A DNA stretch of 64,000 nucleotides from Actinomycetospora sp. TBRC 11914 (GCF_012933465.1 NZ_JABBND010000020.1:62001-126000), one strand, 5' to 3'; positions 43,781-52,345 are shown, counted from the stretch's first letter. Numbers and translations: made by a program. The notes: generated by a model not told the origin, from the letters alone.

Positions 43781-44445
43781 CGCTGCTCTCGTCGGTCCTG
43801 CCGCCGTCGGTGGTGGCGGTGGCGCGACTCGCCGACGACGACGCCGGCCCGCTGCACGCCAGCGAGGAGACCGCGGTGGCGCGGGCGGTCGAGACCCGGC
43901 GGGCGGAGTTCACGACCGGCCGGACCTGCGCGCGGGAGGCGCTGTCGTCGTTGGGGGCGCCGGCCGAGGCGGTGCCGGTGGGGGAGCAGCGGGCCCCGGT
44001 GTGGCCGGACGGGGTGGTCGGGTCGATCACCCACACCCGGGGGTTCCGGGGTGCGGCGGTGGCGTGGCGGTCGGCGGTGCGCTCGGTCGGGATCGACGCC
44101 GAGGTGCATGACGCCGTGCCCGACGGGGTGCTCGACGTGGTCTCCTCCCCGGGCGAGCGGGCCGTGCTGGATCGCTTGTCGGCGGAGCGCCCGGACGTCG
44201 CGTGGGACCGGCTGCTGTTCTCCGCGAAGGAGTCGGTCTACAAGGCCTGGTTTCCGCTCACGGGGCGCTGGCTGGGGTTCGAGGACGCGGAGCTCGAGCC
44301 GGCGGTGGACGGGACGTTCGTGGCGCGGCTGCTGGTGGAGGGGCCGACCGTGGACGGGGTGGTGGTGTCGTCGTTCGCGGGCCGGTGGGCCGTGGGTGGC
44401 GGGATCCTGGTGACGGGGATCGCGCTCGCCGCTCGGGGTGCTTGA
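43768..44445 (+). CDS. pptT: 4'-phosphopantetheinyl transferase (PptT, EntD type)
   Basis: A 225-residue Sfp/EntD-type PPTase that moves 4'-phosphopantetheine from CoA to acyl and peptidyl carrier proteins. Motifs in order: FTTGRTCAREAL (residues 48-59), WPDGVVGSITHTRGF (79-93), SVGIDAEVHD (106-115, metal Asp110 and Glu112) and LLFSAKESVYKAWFPLT (149-165, Glu155 and Lys159). The GTG at 43768 overlaps the end of pptH by 13 bp, so synthesis is coupled. No PKS or NRPS genes are nearby, which fits the housekeeping role in lipid and secondary metabolism. Confidence 0.93.
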   Translation: MEPVALLSSVLPPSVVAVARLADDDAGPLHASEETAVARAVETRRAEFTTGRTCAREALSSLGAPAEAVPVGEQRAPVWPDGVVGSITHTRGFRGAAVAWRSAVRSVGIDAEVHDAVPDGVLDVVSSPGERAVLDRLSAERPDVAWDRLLFSAKESVYKAWFPLTGRWLGFEDAELEPAVDGTFVARLLVEGPTVDGVVVSSFAGRWAVGGGILVTGIALAARGA

Positions 44446-44448
44446 TCA

Positions 44449-44763
44449 GGGGCACGTGGGGCAGGTTCCGCGGCCTGTGGGCTCAGGGGGTGGTCGCAAC
44501 ACCTGTGGTTTGGTGGGTCTTCGCGCGAGGGGCACATGGGGCAGGCGATCCGGCTCGCGGGGCTTCCTCATGTGCTCGTGATCTCAGAAGCGGAGTACCA
44601 GCCCAGGGCACGCCTGCGGCGCCTGGGTCGGCGTCACCGACGACGGGGCTTTTCTGCCACTGGATGCAAGCAACGACGCTTCGCTGGAACCATCGGGGTC
44701 GCGAGGGGCACGTGGGGCAGGTTGGGCGGCCTGTGGGGCTGCCGAGTGTGCTCGTGATCAACG
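44449..44763 (+). repeat. Three copies of a dispersed ~60-bp intergenic repeat
   Basis: The 327-bp gap between pptT and the SbcC-like gene has no gene but holds three copies of one element: 44449-44487 (first half only), 44526-44583 and 44703-44763. All start with GAGGGGCACGTGGGGCAGG or one change from it; the complete copies end with a GTGCTCGTGATC core about 40 bases later. Two more copies lie at 51043-51104 and 51126-51187. The copies differ enough to be old, and they are always outside genes. Confidence 0.75.
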
Positions 44764-44772
44764 AGCCAGGCC

Positions 44773-47643
44773 TCAGCCCACGTCGCGCAGCGGGTCGTCC
44801 GTCGGGGCGGCCGGCTCGGCCGACGTCTCCTCGGCCGGCGTCTCCTCGACCGGAGCGGGGGAGGGCACGGCCGTGGGCGGGGGCAGCGAGGGGGAGAGCG
44901 CGACGGTGCGCGCGGCGCCGACCCCGCGGTAGCGCGCCGGGCTGCAGGTGAGCACGACGACCTGGTGCGTGGTCCCCGTGGTCGCCGCGGTGAACACGGC
45001 CGCGAGGCGCTCGAGACGGCCCGGATCGGAGTGGCCGAGGGCGTCGTCGATCATCACCGGCACGCCGTCCTCGGCGTCGACGAGCGCCGCGACCGCCAGC
45101 CGCGCGCACAGCCCGAGCTGCTCCTTCGCCCCGCTGGACAGCGCCTCGAACGGCACCGTCACCCCGTGCAGGGTCCGCGCGACGATGCGCAGGCCCTGGT
45201 CGACCTCGAGCGCGAGCGTCGGGCCGAACACGATGCGGGCGAGGCGCTCCACCTCGCGGCGGAACGGCGCGACGTAGGCCTGCCGGACCTCGTCGCGGTG
45301 CCGCGCGAGCGTCGTGTGCAGCCGGACAGCGGCCGCGGCGCGGCGGGAGACCGAGGCGTGCTCGCGCTCCGCGGCGGCGAGCTCGTCGCGGGCGGCGGCC
45401 AACCGGTCGTGGCGGCCCTCGCCCCCGGCCACCTGCAGCCGGCCGGTCACCTCGGCGCGGCGGCGCTCGACCTCGGCGCTGCGGGTGGTCAGCGACTCGG
45501 TGGCCCGGCGGGCGGACACCACGAGCGCCTCGACGGTGTCCGGATCGTCCGCGGCGAGGGCGGCGGCACGCTGCTCGTGGTCGGCCTCGGTGCGGCGGGC
45601 CCGCGCGAGGGTGTCGGTGGCCTCGGCGTCGAGGGCGGCGTCGGGGGAGCCCGCGCGGGCCTCGGCGAGCTCGGCCGCGAGCCGGTCGGCGTCGTTGCGG
45701 GCGACGGCCCCGGCGGTGCGCGCCGCGGCGACCTCCGACTCGGCGTCGCGCACCGCGTCGTCGGCGCGCCGCCACGCCTGCTCGGCCTCCTCGGCGACGC
45801 GTCGGGCGGCGGCCGCGGCGTCGCGTGTCGCGGCGGCCGCGCGTCGCAACCCGTCCAGTTCGGCCGCGCGGGCGGCCCGGGCCTCCTCGTCGGGGGCCTC
45901 CGGGTCTTCCACGAGGGCCGGGTCGTCGAACAGCGCGGGGCCGTCGGGCTGCCCGCGCGCCCTCCGCTTCGCGGGCGGTTTCGCGTCGGGCTCGGGGCGC
46001 AGCCGCTCGGCGAGCCGATCGACCTCGGTGCGGACCTCGGCCGTGGACCGCCCGCCCAGCTCGCGGGCCACCACCGCGGACAGCTCCCGGACCCGAGCCG
46101 CCGCGTCCTCACCGGCGTGCCGGGCCGCCCGCGCCGCCGCCAGGTCGGCCACTCCGAGCGCCGCGCAGGCGTGGTCGCGCTCCTCGCGGGCGCGCTCCAC
46201 CCGGCGCCGGGCCTCCGCGCCGTCGAGCCCCGGCCGCACCCGGACCTCGACCACCCCGGGTACCGCGACGGTCACCGGGCCGGCCACGGGCACCGTCCGC
46301 GTCTCGCCCGGCGGCACCGCCTCGCCGTCGGCGGTCAGCCCGGCGGCACCCTCGTGCGCGACGACCTCGACGGTGCCCGCGCCCGCGGCGAGCTCGGCCT
46401 CGGCGCGCACCAGGCGCCGGTCGAGCTCCTCGAGCTCCTCGAGCGCGGCGGCGTCGACCCGCGGCCCGGCGGCGGCCCGTTCCACCTCGCGGCGCGTGGC
46501 CTCCGCGGCCTCGGCGCGCCGCAGGCGCCCGGAGAGGTCGGCGAGCTCGCCCCGGTCACGGGCGGTGGCCAGCGCGTCGTCGGCGGCGCGGGACGCGGCG
46601 TCGGCCTCAGTGGCCGCGGCCCGGGCGGCTTCCCAGGCCGCGCGGCGCTCGTCGCGGTCGGCCCGCCGGGCGGCGTCGCGCTCCTCCTGCGCCGCGATCG
46701 TGGTGTCGGCGGCGTCGGCGGCCTGCGCCGTCCCGGCCGCGCGGGACACCAGGCGGGCCCGCTCGGCCTGCCGGTCGGTGGCCCGGCGGGCGCGTTCCCG
46801 GGCGGCCTCGGCCCGCTCGGCCGCCGCGGCGACCTCGAGCCGGCGGGACTCGAACGCCGACCAGCGGTCCTCCAGCTCCCGGGCCCGCTCGGCCTGGCCC
46901 TGCCGTTCGACGGTGAGCGTGGAGACCTCACGGTCGAGGTCGGCGCGCAGCGCGACGTCCCGCTCGACCTCCGCCACCGACGCCTCGGCCGCCTCCACCT
47001 CGGCGCGGGCGGCGGCGAGCCGGTCGATCGCCTCGCGCAGCGGACCGACCGGCCGGTGGTGCCCGCCGTGGTAGCGCCGGACCTCGGCGACGGCCCGGTC
47101 GACCAGGTCCTCCGCGGCCGCGTCGGCTCCCGGGACGGTGCCGCCGGCGCCCGAGGCCCCCGAGGCCGCCCGGTCGAGTGCCCGGGTCAGCGCGTCCTGC
47201 CCCCCGAGGTCGGCCTGCCCCAGCGGGGTGTGCTGCTCCACCCGCAGCGCGCGCCACAGGCTGAGGTCCATGGTCTCGTCGAGGATGGCGAGCACCCGCT
47301 CGTGGGCCTCGCGGCCGGTGAGCTGCTCCGGGCGCGGCGCGAGGACGGAGAGCTCGGTGAGCTTCCGGCGCAGCCACCGCTTGCGGTAGACGAGGCGGTA
47401 GGGCCCGGTGACGATCTCGGCCTCGACCTCGGGGCCGGCGTCGCGGCCCGCGGGGGCGGCCGCGCGGACCTCGGCTGCGGTGGAGCTGTCACGGAAGTCG
47501 ACGAGGAGGTCCAGCGCCGCCACCGTCGACGTCTTCCCGACCTCGTTCTCGCCCTCGAGCACCGTCACGCCCTGCTCGGCGAGGTGGACCTCGCGGTCGT
47601 GCACCCCGCGGAAGTCCGTCAGGCGGATGCGCAGCAGCCTCAT
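44773..47643 (-). CDS. SbcC/Rad50-like ATPase (AAA family DNA repair protein)
   Basis: A 956-residue SMC-like ATPase. Walker A GENEVGKTST lies near residue 32, the ABC signature LSSGAKEQLGLC and Walker B VPVMIDDALGHSDPGRL near the C-terminus, and a long Ala/Arg/Glu-rich coiled coil between them. The middle has no clear zinc-hook CxxC, which separates it from canonical Rad50/SbcC and links it to the YhaN-type group. With the overlapping nuclease gene it should process DNA ends or hairpins. It shares a four-base stop/start overlap with the upstream nuclease. A Pro/Thr/Glu-rich tail follows the ATPase. Confidence 0.88.
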   Translation of the reverse strand: MRLLRIRLTDFRGVHDREVHLAEQGVTVLEGENEVGKTSTVAALDLLVDFRDSSTAAEVRAAAPAGRDAGPEVEAEIVTGPYRLVYRKRWLRRKLTELSVLAPRPEQLTGREAHERVLAILDETMDLSLWRALRVEQHTPLGQADLGGQDALTRALDRAASGASGAGGTVPGADAAAEDLVDRAVAEVRRYHGGHHRPVGPLREAIDRLAAARAEVEAAEASVAEVERDVALRADLDREVSTLTVERQGQAERARELEDRWSAFESRRLEVAAAAERAEAARERARRATDRQAERARLVSRAAGTAQAADAADTTIAAQEERDAARRADRDERRAAWEAARAAATEADAASRAADDALATARDRGELADLSGRLRRAEAAEATRREVERAAAGPRVDAAALEELEELDRRLVRAEAELAAGAGTVEVVAHEGAAGLTADGEAVPPGETRTVPVAGPVTVAVPGVVEVRVRPGLDGAEARRRVERAREERDHACAALGVADLAAARAARHAGEDAAARVRELSAVVARELGGRSTAEVRTEVDRLAERLRPEPDAKPPAKRRARGQPDGPALFDDPALVEDPEAPDEEARAARAAELDGLRRAAAATRDAAAAARRVAEEAEQAWRRADDAVRDAESEVAAARTAGAVARNDADRLAAELAEARAGSPDAALDAEATDTLARARRTEADHEQRAAALAADDPDTVEALVVSARRATESLTTRSAEVERRRAEVTGRLQVAGGEGRHDRLAAARDELAAAEREHASVSRRAAAAVRLHTTLARHRDEVRQAYVAPFRREVERLARIVFGPTLALEVDQGLRIVARTLHGVTVPFEALSSGAKEQLGLCARLAVAALVDAEDGVPVMIDDALGHSDPGRLERLAAVFTAATTGTTHQVVVLTCSPARYRGVGAARTVALSPSLPPPTAVPSPAPVEETPAEETSAEPAAPTDDPLRDVG

Positions 47644-48788
47644 CGCTCACCCCCGGTGCCGGCGAGCCGGTGGAGCAGGCCGAGCGCGTCGAGGGCCTCG
47701 GCGTCGGCGGCGTCCGCCGCCAGCTCCGCCGCGGCCGACGCGGCGAACCCCGACAGGCCCAGGGCCTCGACGTCGGCGTCGTCGGGGCGGGTGACGAGCT
47801 CGGTGGTGTCGACCTCCAGCGCGGCGAGCACCGGGACGTGGGCGGCGAGCACGTCGTCGAGCCGGGCCCGCTGGCGCAGCGTCAGGGTGCCCTCGCAGAG
47901 CAGCCGCAGCGCCGTGCGCTCCGGGGCGGCGAGTGCGGACAGCCGCGCGTCGAGGGCCGCGAGGTCGGCGTCGGAGTCGAGCGTGGCGTGGTCGCGCGTG
48001 AAGGCCCAGCGGCCGACCCGCACCGGCCGGACCACGGCACCGTCGGGACCCGCGTCGACGACGAGGACGTTGCCCGGGTCGGTCTCGTCGTGCGAGGTGA
48101 CCTCGGGCGCGCCGGAGTAGCCGATGCGTGACTCGCCCGGGAGCGCCCAGGTGGAGTGCCGGTCGCCCAGCGCGACGTAGTGCACCCGCCCGTCAGCGAG
48201 CGCCGCCCGGCAGAGGTCGGTGTGCACGACCGCGGGATCGTGCGCGTCGGGCGAGAGCACGTCGACCGCGCCGTGACCCGCCAGGACCCGCACGACGCCC
48301 GAGGGCGCCGGGTCGAGTGCGCGCAGCTGGTCGGCCACGAGGTCGGACAGTGGGCGCTTCGAGGTCCACGGAGCGGCCACCACCTCGATCCCGGGCGCGA
48401 CCTCGTGGACCCCCGCCCGGTCGAGCACCGTGACGTGCGGTGGGCACCGCCGCGCGAAGTCGGCCCGGCGGGTGACCAGGGCGGCGTCCGCCGGATCGTG
48501 GTTCCCGGGCAGGAGCAGGACCGGCACGGTGAACCCGCGCAGTGCCTCGCAGGCGCGGCCGACGACGTCGGGCCCCACGAGGTTCGACTCGAACACGTCG
48601 CCGCACACGACGACGAACGCCGCGCCTTCGTCGGTGGCCACCCGGCCGAGCGCCACCACCGCGTCGAGGCGGGCCTGCGCGAACCGGGCCTGGGCCTCCC
48701 CGGCCGCCTGACCGGGGCGCCCCGCGCCGAGGAACCGCCGCGTCATGCCCAGCTGCCAGTCGGCGGTGTGGACGAAGCGCATGCTCAC
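47640..48788 (-). CDS. SbcD/Mre11-like metallophosphoesterase (DNA repair nuclease)
   Basis: A 382-residue Mre11/SbcD-type nuclease. The phosphoesterase motifs are FVHTADWQLG (residues 5-14), VVVCGDVFESNLVG, LLLPGNHDPAD, LAGHGAVD and VHYVALGDRHS, so all metal-binding positions appear intact. The C-terminal part would contact the ATPase encoded by the next gene. GGGGAGGTGAGC precedes the ATG at 48788; the stop overlaps the ATPase start by four bases, an organisation typical of sbcDC operons. Confidence 0.9.
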   Translation of the reverse strand: MSMRFVHTADWQLGMTRRFLGAGRPGQAAGEAQARFAQARLDAVVALGRVATDEGAAFVVVCGDVFESNLVGPDVVGRACEALRGFTVPVLLLPGNHDPADAALVTRRADFARRCPPHVTVLDRAGVHEVAPGIEVVAAPWTSKRPLSDLVADQLRALDPAPSGVVRVLAGHGAVDVLSPDAHDPAVVHTDLCRAALADGRVHYVALGDRHSTWALPGESRIGYSGAPEVTSHDETDPGNVLVVDAGPDGAVVRPVRVGRWAFTRDHATLDSDADLAALDARLSALAAPERTALRLLCEGTLTLRQRARLDDVLAAHVPVLAALEVDTTELVTRPDDADVEALGLSGFAASAAAELAADAADAEALDALGLLHRLAGTGGER

Positions 48789-48936
48789 CTCCCCCGGTCG
48801 GCACGACGGTAGGCCGTCGGCCCCGACGACCCGACGGCGACACCCCGGCCGCCGTCGTGATCAAGCAGAGCACGACCCCCCGACAGCCTCGCGGGCACGG
48901 TGGCGCCCGACGGGCCCGAGCGGCAGGGTCCGGGGC

Positions 48937-49737
48937 GTGAGCACCCCACCTGTGCGCGTCGAGACCGGCACCGATCCCGAGCTCGCCGTCGTGACGATCA
49001 ACCACCCGCCGCTCAACCTCTACGACCGCGACCTGCACACCGCCCTGCTCGAGGCGGTCACGGCGCTGGAGACGCAGCGCCCGCGCGGGGCGCTCTTCCG
49101 GGCCGAGGGGAAGGTCGTGTCCGGCGGGGTCGACGTCCGCGACGCGTTCCTGCCGCTGGCGCAGAACTCCGACGTCGAGGCCGGCCGCCGCTACTTCGCC
49201 GAGCTGGTGGAGCTCGGCGAGCGCGTGCACCTGCTGCCGTTCCCGACGGTGTTCGCCGCCCACGGCCTCACCCTGACGTGGGCGTTCGAGCTCGCGCTGG
49301 CCTGCGACCTCATCGTCGCCGGCGAGTCCGCGAGCTTCGGGCTGATCGAGGCCACGGTCGGGCTGACGCCGGCGATGGGCGGGACCCAGCGGCTGGCCGA
49401 GCGCGTCGGGCAGGGCCGGGCGAAGTACTTCGTCATGACGGCGGGCCGCTTCGGCGCCGCTGAGATGGAGCGGTGGGGCGCGGTGGACCGGATGGTCCCC
49501 GACGACGAGGTCGACGCCACCTCGCGCGAGCTCGCCCGGTCCCTGGCGGCGGGCCCGACGAGGGCCCACGCGGCCACCAAGGAGATCCTGCGCGAGCTCG
49601 CCGTCGGGGGGCTCGGCGAGGCCAACGCGCACACGGCGGAGATCGCCGGCGCGCTGTTCGGCACCGAGGATCTCCGCGGGGCGATGGAGTCGTTCGTCGA
49701 GCAGGGGCACGGGAAAGCGACGTTCCGCGGGCGCTGA
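48937..49737 (+). CDS. Enoyl-CoA hydratase/isomerase family protein
   Basis: A 266-residue crotonase-fold protein. The first oxyanion-hole strand is GALFRAEGKVVSGGVDVRD and the second is AAHGLTLTWAFELALACDLI, followed by FGLIEATVGLTPAMGGTQRL. In classical hydratases the positions of the two catalytic glutamates are Glu; here the first is replaced within LTWAFE-type sequence and the second lies in the GLIEATVGLTP helix, so isomerase or a related reaction is possible. GTG at 48937. Likely acts on short acyl-CoAs; no partner gene is adjacent. Confidence 0.86.
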   Translation: MSTPPVRVETGTDPELAVVTINHPPLNLYDRDLHTALLEAVTALETQRPRGALFRAEGKVVSGGVDVRDAFLPLAQNSDVEAGRRYFAELVELGERVHLLPFPTVFAAHGLTLTWAFELALACDLIVAGESASFGLIEATVGLTPAMGGTQRLAERVGQGRAKYFVMTAGRFGAAEMERWGAVDRMVPDDEVDATSRELARSLAAGPTRAHAATKEILRELAVGGLGEANAHTAEIAGALFGTEDLRGAMESFVEQGHGKATFRGR

Positions 49738-49754
49738 GCGTCGGCCCGTGATCC

Positions 49755-49881
49755 GCGCGAGGGGACCCTTCGGTCGGCTAGAGCGAGCGAGGGGCCCCCT
49801 CGCCCAGATCGGCGAGCCGCACCGGACTCCGCGCGAGGGGACCCTTCGGTCGACTAGAGCGAGCGAAGGGTCCCCTCGCGC
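49755..49881. repeat. Tandem 76-bp hairpin repeat between convergent genes
   Basis: Two copies of one hairpin, 76 bp apart. The second is perfect: GCGCGAGGGGACCCTTCG at 49831-49848 and its complement at 49864-49881, an 18-bp stem with a 15-nt loop. The first has the same left arm at 49755-49772 and an altered right arm (CGAGGGGCCCCCTCGC at 49788-49803). It fills the gap between the convergent enoyl-CoA hydratase and the nitroreductase and would act as a bidirectional terminator. Confidence 0.75.
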
Positions 49882-49890
49882 AAGTCGGCG

Positions 49891-50511
49891 TCAGGCCCAG
49901 GCGACGACCTCGTCCGCGTCGAGGCGCGGGAGCCGGTCGAACCACGGGTCGGAGCCGGGGTGGCCGATGTTGACGACGAGGCTCGACCGGAAGCGGCCGT
50001 CGGGGAAGAACTCCCGGTCGATGGCCTCGGCGTCGAACCCGGCCATCGGTCCCGCGGCCAGCCCCTGCGCGCGGACGGCGAGGATGAAGTAGGCGACCTG
50101 CAGCGTCGTGCCGTAGGTCGACATGTGCTCGCGCATGCCCTCGTTCTCCTCGAGCATCTCGCGCATCTCGGGGCGGAACGGCAGGACGGTCGGCACGTGC
50201 TCGTGGAAGCGGGTGTCCCGGGCGAGGATCGCGGTGGCCGGCGCCTGCGCGGTCTTCTGCTGGTTCCCCTCGGCCATCAGCGGCACGAGCCGCGCCTTGC
50301 CCTCCTCGCGGCGCACGAACACCACGCGCAGCGGCTGGGTGTTCGCCGCGGTGGGCGCCCAGCGGGCCAGGTCCCAGACGCCCGCGAGCTCGGCGTCGGT
50401 GACGGGCGTGTCGGCGAAGGTGTTCGCCGTGCGTGCCTCGGTGAACAGCAGCGCCCGCCCGGCGTCGTCGAGGCGGGGGAGCGTTCGGGCGTGGTCGTCG
50501 ACGACGGTCAT
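49891..50511 (-). CDS. Malonic semialdehyde reductase-like nitroreductase (RutE family)
   Basis: A 206-residue FMN-dependent nitroreductase-fold protein of the RutE type: FTEARTANTFADTPVTDAEL, WDLARWAPTAANTQPLRVVF, AEGNQQKTAQAPATAILARD, QVAYFILAVRAQGLAAGPMA and FDAEAIDREFFPDG are all characteristic. RutE reduces malonic semialdehyde in pyrimidine breakdown; here no other rut gene is present, so a general quinone or nitro reductase role is as likely. AAGGAGAAGGCG precedes the ATG at 50511. It is divergent from an HxlR regulator that probably controls it. Confidence 0.9.
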   Translation of the reverse strand: MTVVDDHARTLPRLDDAGRALLFTEARTANTFADTPVTDAELAGVWDLARWAPTAANTQPLRVVFVRREEGKARLVPLMAEGNQQKTAQAPATAILARDTRFHEHVPTVLPFRPEMREMLEENEGMREHMSTYGTTLQVAYFILAVRAQGLAAGPMAGFDAEAIDREFFPDGRFRSSLVVNIGHPGSDPWFDRLPRLDADEVVAWA

Positions 50512-50585
50512 GGTGCTCGCCTTCTCCTTGTTGCTCGCTTTTTCGAAGTACGTAGCCGGAGACTAGCACCGAGTAGGCTGAGGGT

Positions 50586-50957
50586 GTGGCGGAGGCGGCG
50601 CTCCCGGAGCACTCGGCGTGTGACGCCGCCCTCACGCGTGCGTTCCAGTTCCTCGGCAAGCGCTGGAACGGGGTGCTGCTCGGCACCCTGGCGGCCGGCC
50701 CGATGACGTTCTCGCAGCTGCGGCGCTCGCTCGACGGCATCTCCGACTCGGTGCTCTCGGCCCGCCTGGGTGAGCTGGGCAGTGCGGGGCTCGTCCAGCG
50801 CACCGTCGACGAGGGCCCGCCGATCAGCGTCAGCTACGCGCTGACGCGCCAGGGGAAGGCGCTCACCCCGGTGCTGCGCGAGCTCACCGCGTGGGCCGCG
50901 GTGCACCTCTCCCCGGAGGCGTGCTCGCGCGCCGACGGCGGTCGCCGGCCGGCCTGA
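50586..50957 (+). CDS. HxlR family transcriptional regulator
   Basis: A 123-residue winged-helix regulator of the HxlR/YodB type: CDAALTRAFQFLGKRWNGVL, GPMTFSQLRRSLDGISDSVL, SARLGELGSAGLVQRTVDEG and VSYALTRQGKAL. The single N-terminal Cys (SACDAAL, about residue 12) is where YodB-type sensors react with quinones or aldehydes. It is divergent from the RutE-like reductase, a common regulator-target pair. The GTG at 50586 is one of two overlapping GTG candidates. Confidence 0.9.
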   Translation: MAEAALPEHSACDAALTRAFQFLGKRWNGVLLGTLAAGPMTFSQLRRSLDGISDSVLSARLGELGSAGLVQRTVDEGPPISVSYALTRQGKALTPVLRELTAWAAVHLSPEACSRADGGRRPA

Positions 50958-51029
50958 GCCCGCTCCGCGCGAGGGGCACCTTCGCTCGGGTGGATCGGCA
51001 GGGCGGCCCCGGTCGGACCGTCGGCTGGA

Positions 51030-51187
51030 CGGCCGTTCCGGGCGAGGGGCACGTAGGGCAGGTCCGACCGCCCGCCGAGCTGCCTGACGTGCTGATGATC
51101 AACGGGCCTGGGCGGCCGTTCCGGGCGAGGGGCACGTGGGGCAGGTCCGAGCGCCCGTCGAGCTGCCTCATGTGCTGGTGATCAACG
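51030..51187 (+). repeat. Two tandem 83-bp units of the dispersed intergenic repeat
   Basis: The shared block GGCCGTTCCGGGCGAGGGGC begins at 51031 and again at 51114, and each continues with CACGTRGGGCAGGTCCGA, a GAGCTGCCT core and GTGCTGRTGATCAACG, so the period is 83 bp. The elements match the copies at 44449-44763. The flanks carry related short pieces (GCGAGGGGCACCTTCGCTCG near 50969-50988 and GAGCGATGGGACCCTTCGCT near 51260). The 437-bp gap 50958-51394 otherwise contains only the promoter of the AurF gene. Confidence 0.75.
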
Positions 51188-51293
51188 GAGCTGGGCGACC
51201 AGCCCCGGGCGACGGCCGCACGCCTCATCGGCGATGGGCACCACTGGCCCGTCTTGTCGAGCGATGGGACCCTTCGCTCGTGCCGTGCCGACC

Positions 51294-51322
51294 GGTAACA
51301 CGAACACGTGGTCCGTGTTACC
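51294..51322. promoter_or_regulatory. 29-bp palindromic operator upstream of the AurF-type gene
   Basis: GGTAACACG at 51294-51302 and CGTGTTACC at 51314-51322 form a perfect 9-bp inverted repeat with an 11-nt spacer; a further GTTACC half site lies at about 51333-51338. The size and AT content suggest a TetR-family operator. No TetR gene is adjacent, so the regulator must be elsewhere. Confidence 0.6.
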
Positions 51323-51394
51323 TCAGGTTTCAGTTACCGGAGGTCGTGGATATATTCGTGTCGTCAGCCGATGACACATGGGGAGATGACAGAC

Positions 51395-52342
51395 GTGAGC
51401 ACCCCGACGACGACCCGACCGGCCGCTTCCCGCACCAGCGCCGATGTCTCGGCCCGGTTGCTCAGGTCCGCGGCGAAGAAGTCCTACGACCCCGCCGTCG
51501 ACATCGACTGGGACGCGCCGCTGGACCCGCAGAAGACCTGGACCCCCGCGCACCGCGTCTCGCTCTACGGCACCGAGCTCTGGGACGCCCTCGACGAGGA
51601 CCAGCGTCGGGAGCTCGCCAAGCACGAGGCGTGCAGCGTCGCGGGAGCCGGGGTGTGGTTCGAGACGCTGCTCATGCAGCGCCTGCTCAAGGACTTCTAC
51701 GACGACGACCCCACGAGCGACCGCGCGCAGTGGGCCCTCACCGAGGTCGCCGACGAGTGCCGACACTCGCAGATGTTCGCGCGGATGACGCAGGTCGCGG
51801 GCGTCCCGAGCTACGGCCCGGTGCCGTGGGTCCGCGCCATGTCGAAGCTCTACAGCCTCGTCACCTGGGGCCCGTCGGCCTACGCGACGATCCTCGTCGC
51901 CGAGGAGGTCCTCGACCGGCTCCAGCGCGAGCAGGCCGACGACCCGGACGTCCAGCCGCTGATGCGCCAGGTCAACAAGATCCACATCATGGAGGAGGCG
52001 CGGCACGTCTCCTTCGCCCGCGCCGAGGTCGCCGACGGCATGGCCGCCCGGTCCCGGCCCGCCCGCGCCTACCACCGCTTCGCGACGGCCTTCGTCAGCT
52101 TCTTCATCGTGCGCAGCCTGATCCACCCCGGCGTGTACTCGTCGGTGGGGATCGATCCGAAGCGGGGGCGCAAGGCCGCGCTGGCCAACCCGCACTACCA
52201 GGAGATGATCCGGTGGGCGGGGGAGAAGATCGTGGGCTTCCTCGACGAGGCCGGCATGGTCAAGGGCCCCGGCAAGCCGCTGCTGCGCCGCGCGTTCCTG
52301 CTGCCGCGCCGCGCCCGACGTCGGGCCCCGCTCGCCCGATGA
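51395..52342 (+). CDS. AurF-type diiron N-oxygenase family protein
   Basis: A 315-residue diiron protein of the AurF (p-aminobenzoate N-oxygenase, PF11583) family. The seven iron ligands can be placed: Glu90 (VWFETLL), Glu121-x-x-His124 (DECRHSQ), Glu171 (VAEEVLD), His197 (KIHIME) and Glu201-x-x-His204 (EEARHVS). Family members oxidise aryl amines or hydroxylate fatty and other substrates; mycobacterial-type copies have no fixed substrate. The GTG at 51395 has GGGGAG nine bases upstream; ATGs at 51371 and 51386 in the same frame are alternatives. A palindromic operator lies about 70 bp upstream. Confidence 0.87.
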   Translation: MSTPTTTRPAASRTSADVSARLLRSAAKKSYDPAVDIDWDAPLDPQKTWTPAHRVSLYGTELWDALDEDQRRELAKHEACSVAGAGVWFETLLMQRLLKDFYDDDPTSDRAQWALTEVADECRHSQMFARMTQVAGVPSYGPVPWVRAMSKLYSLVTWGPSAYATILVAEEVLDRLQREQADDPDVQPLMRQVNKIHIMEEARHVSFARAEVADGMAARSRPARAYHRFATAFVSFFIVRSLIHPGVYSSVGIDPKRGRKAALANPHYQEMIRWAGEKIVGFLDEAGMVKGPGKPLLRRAFLLPRRARRRAPLAR

Positions 52343-52345
52343 GCG

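Noticed and set aside
42878..44445. Natural-product biosynthesis cluster around the PPTase
   Set aside because: No PKS, NRPS or tailoring genes are nearby; the overlap with a PptH-like gene points to the housekeeping PptT locus.
44965..48120. A 1051-codon open frame on the plus strand across the SbcCD-like genes
   Set aside because: It is antisense to two genes with complete Walker, signature and phosphoesterase motifs. Its translation is low-complexity Gly/Arg/Ala sequence without any domain, as expected from third-position GC bias.
49755..51190. CRISPR array in the repeat-rich segment
   Set aside because: Repeat units are few, long, partly palindromic and mutually divergent, spacers are not of constant length, and no cas gene is present.
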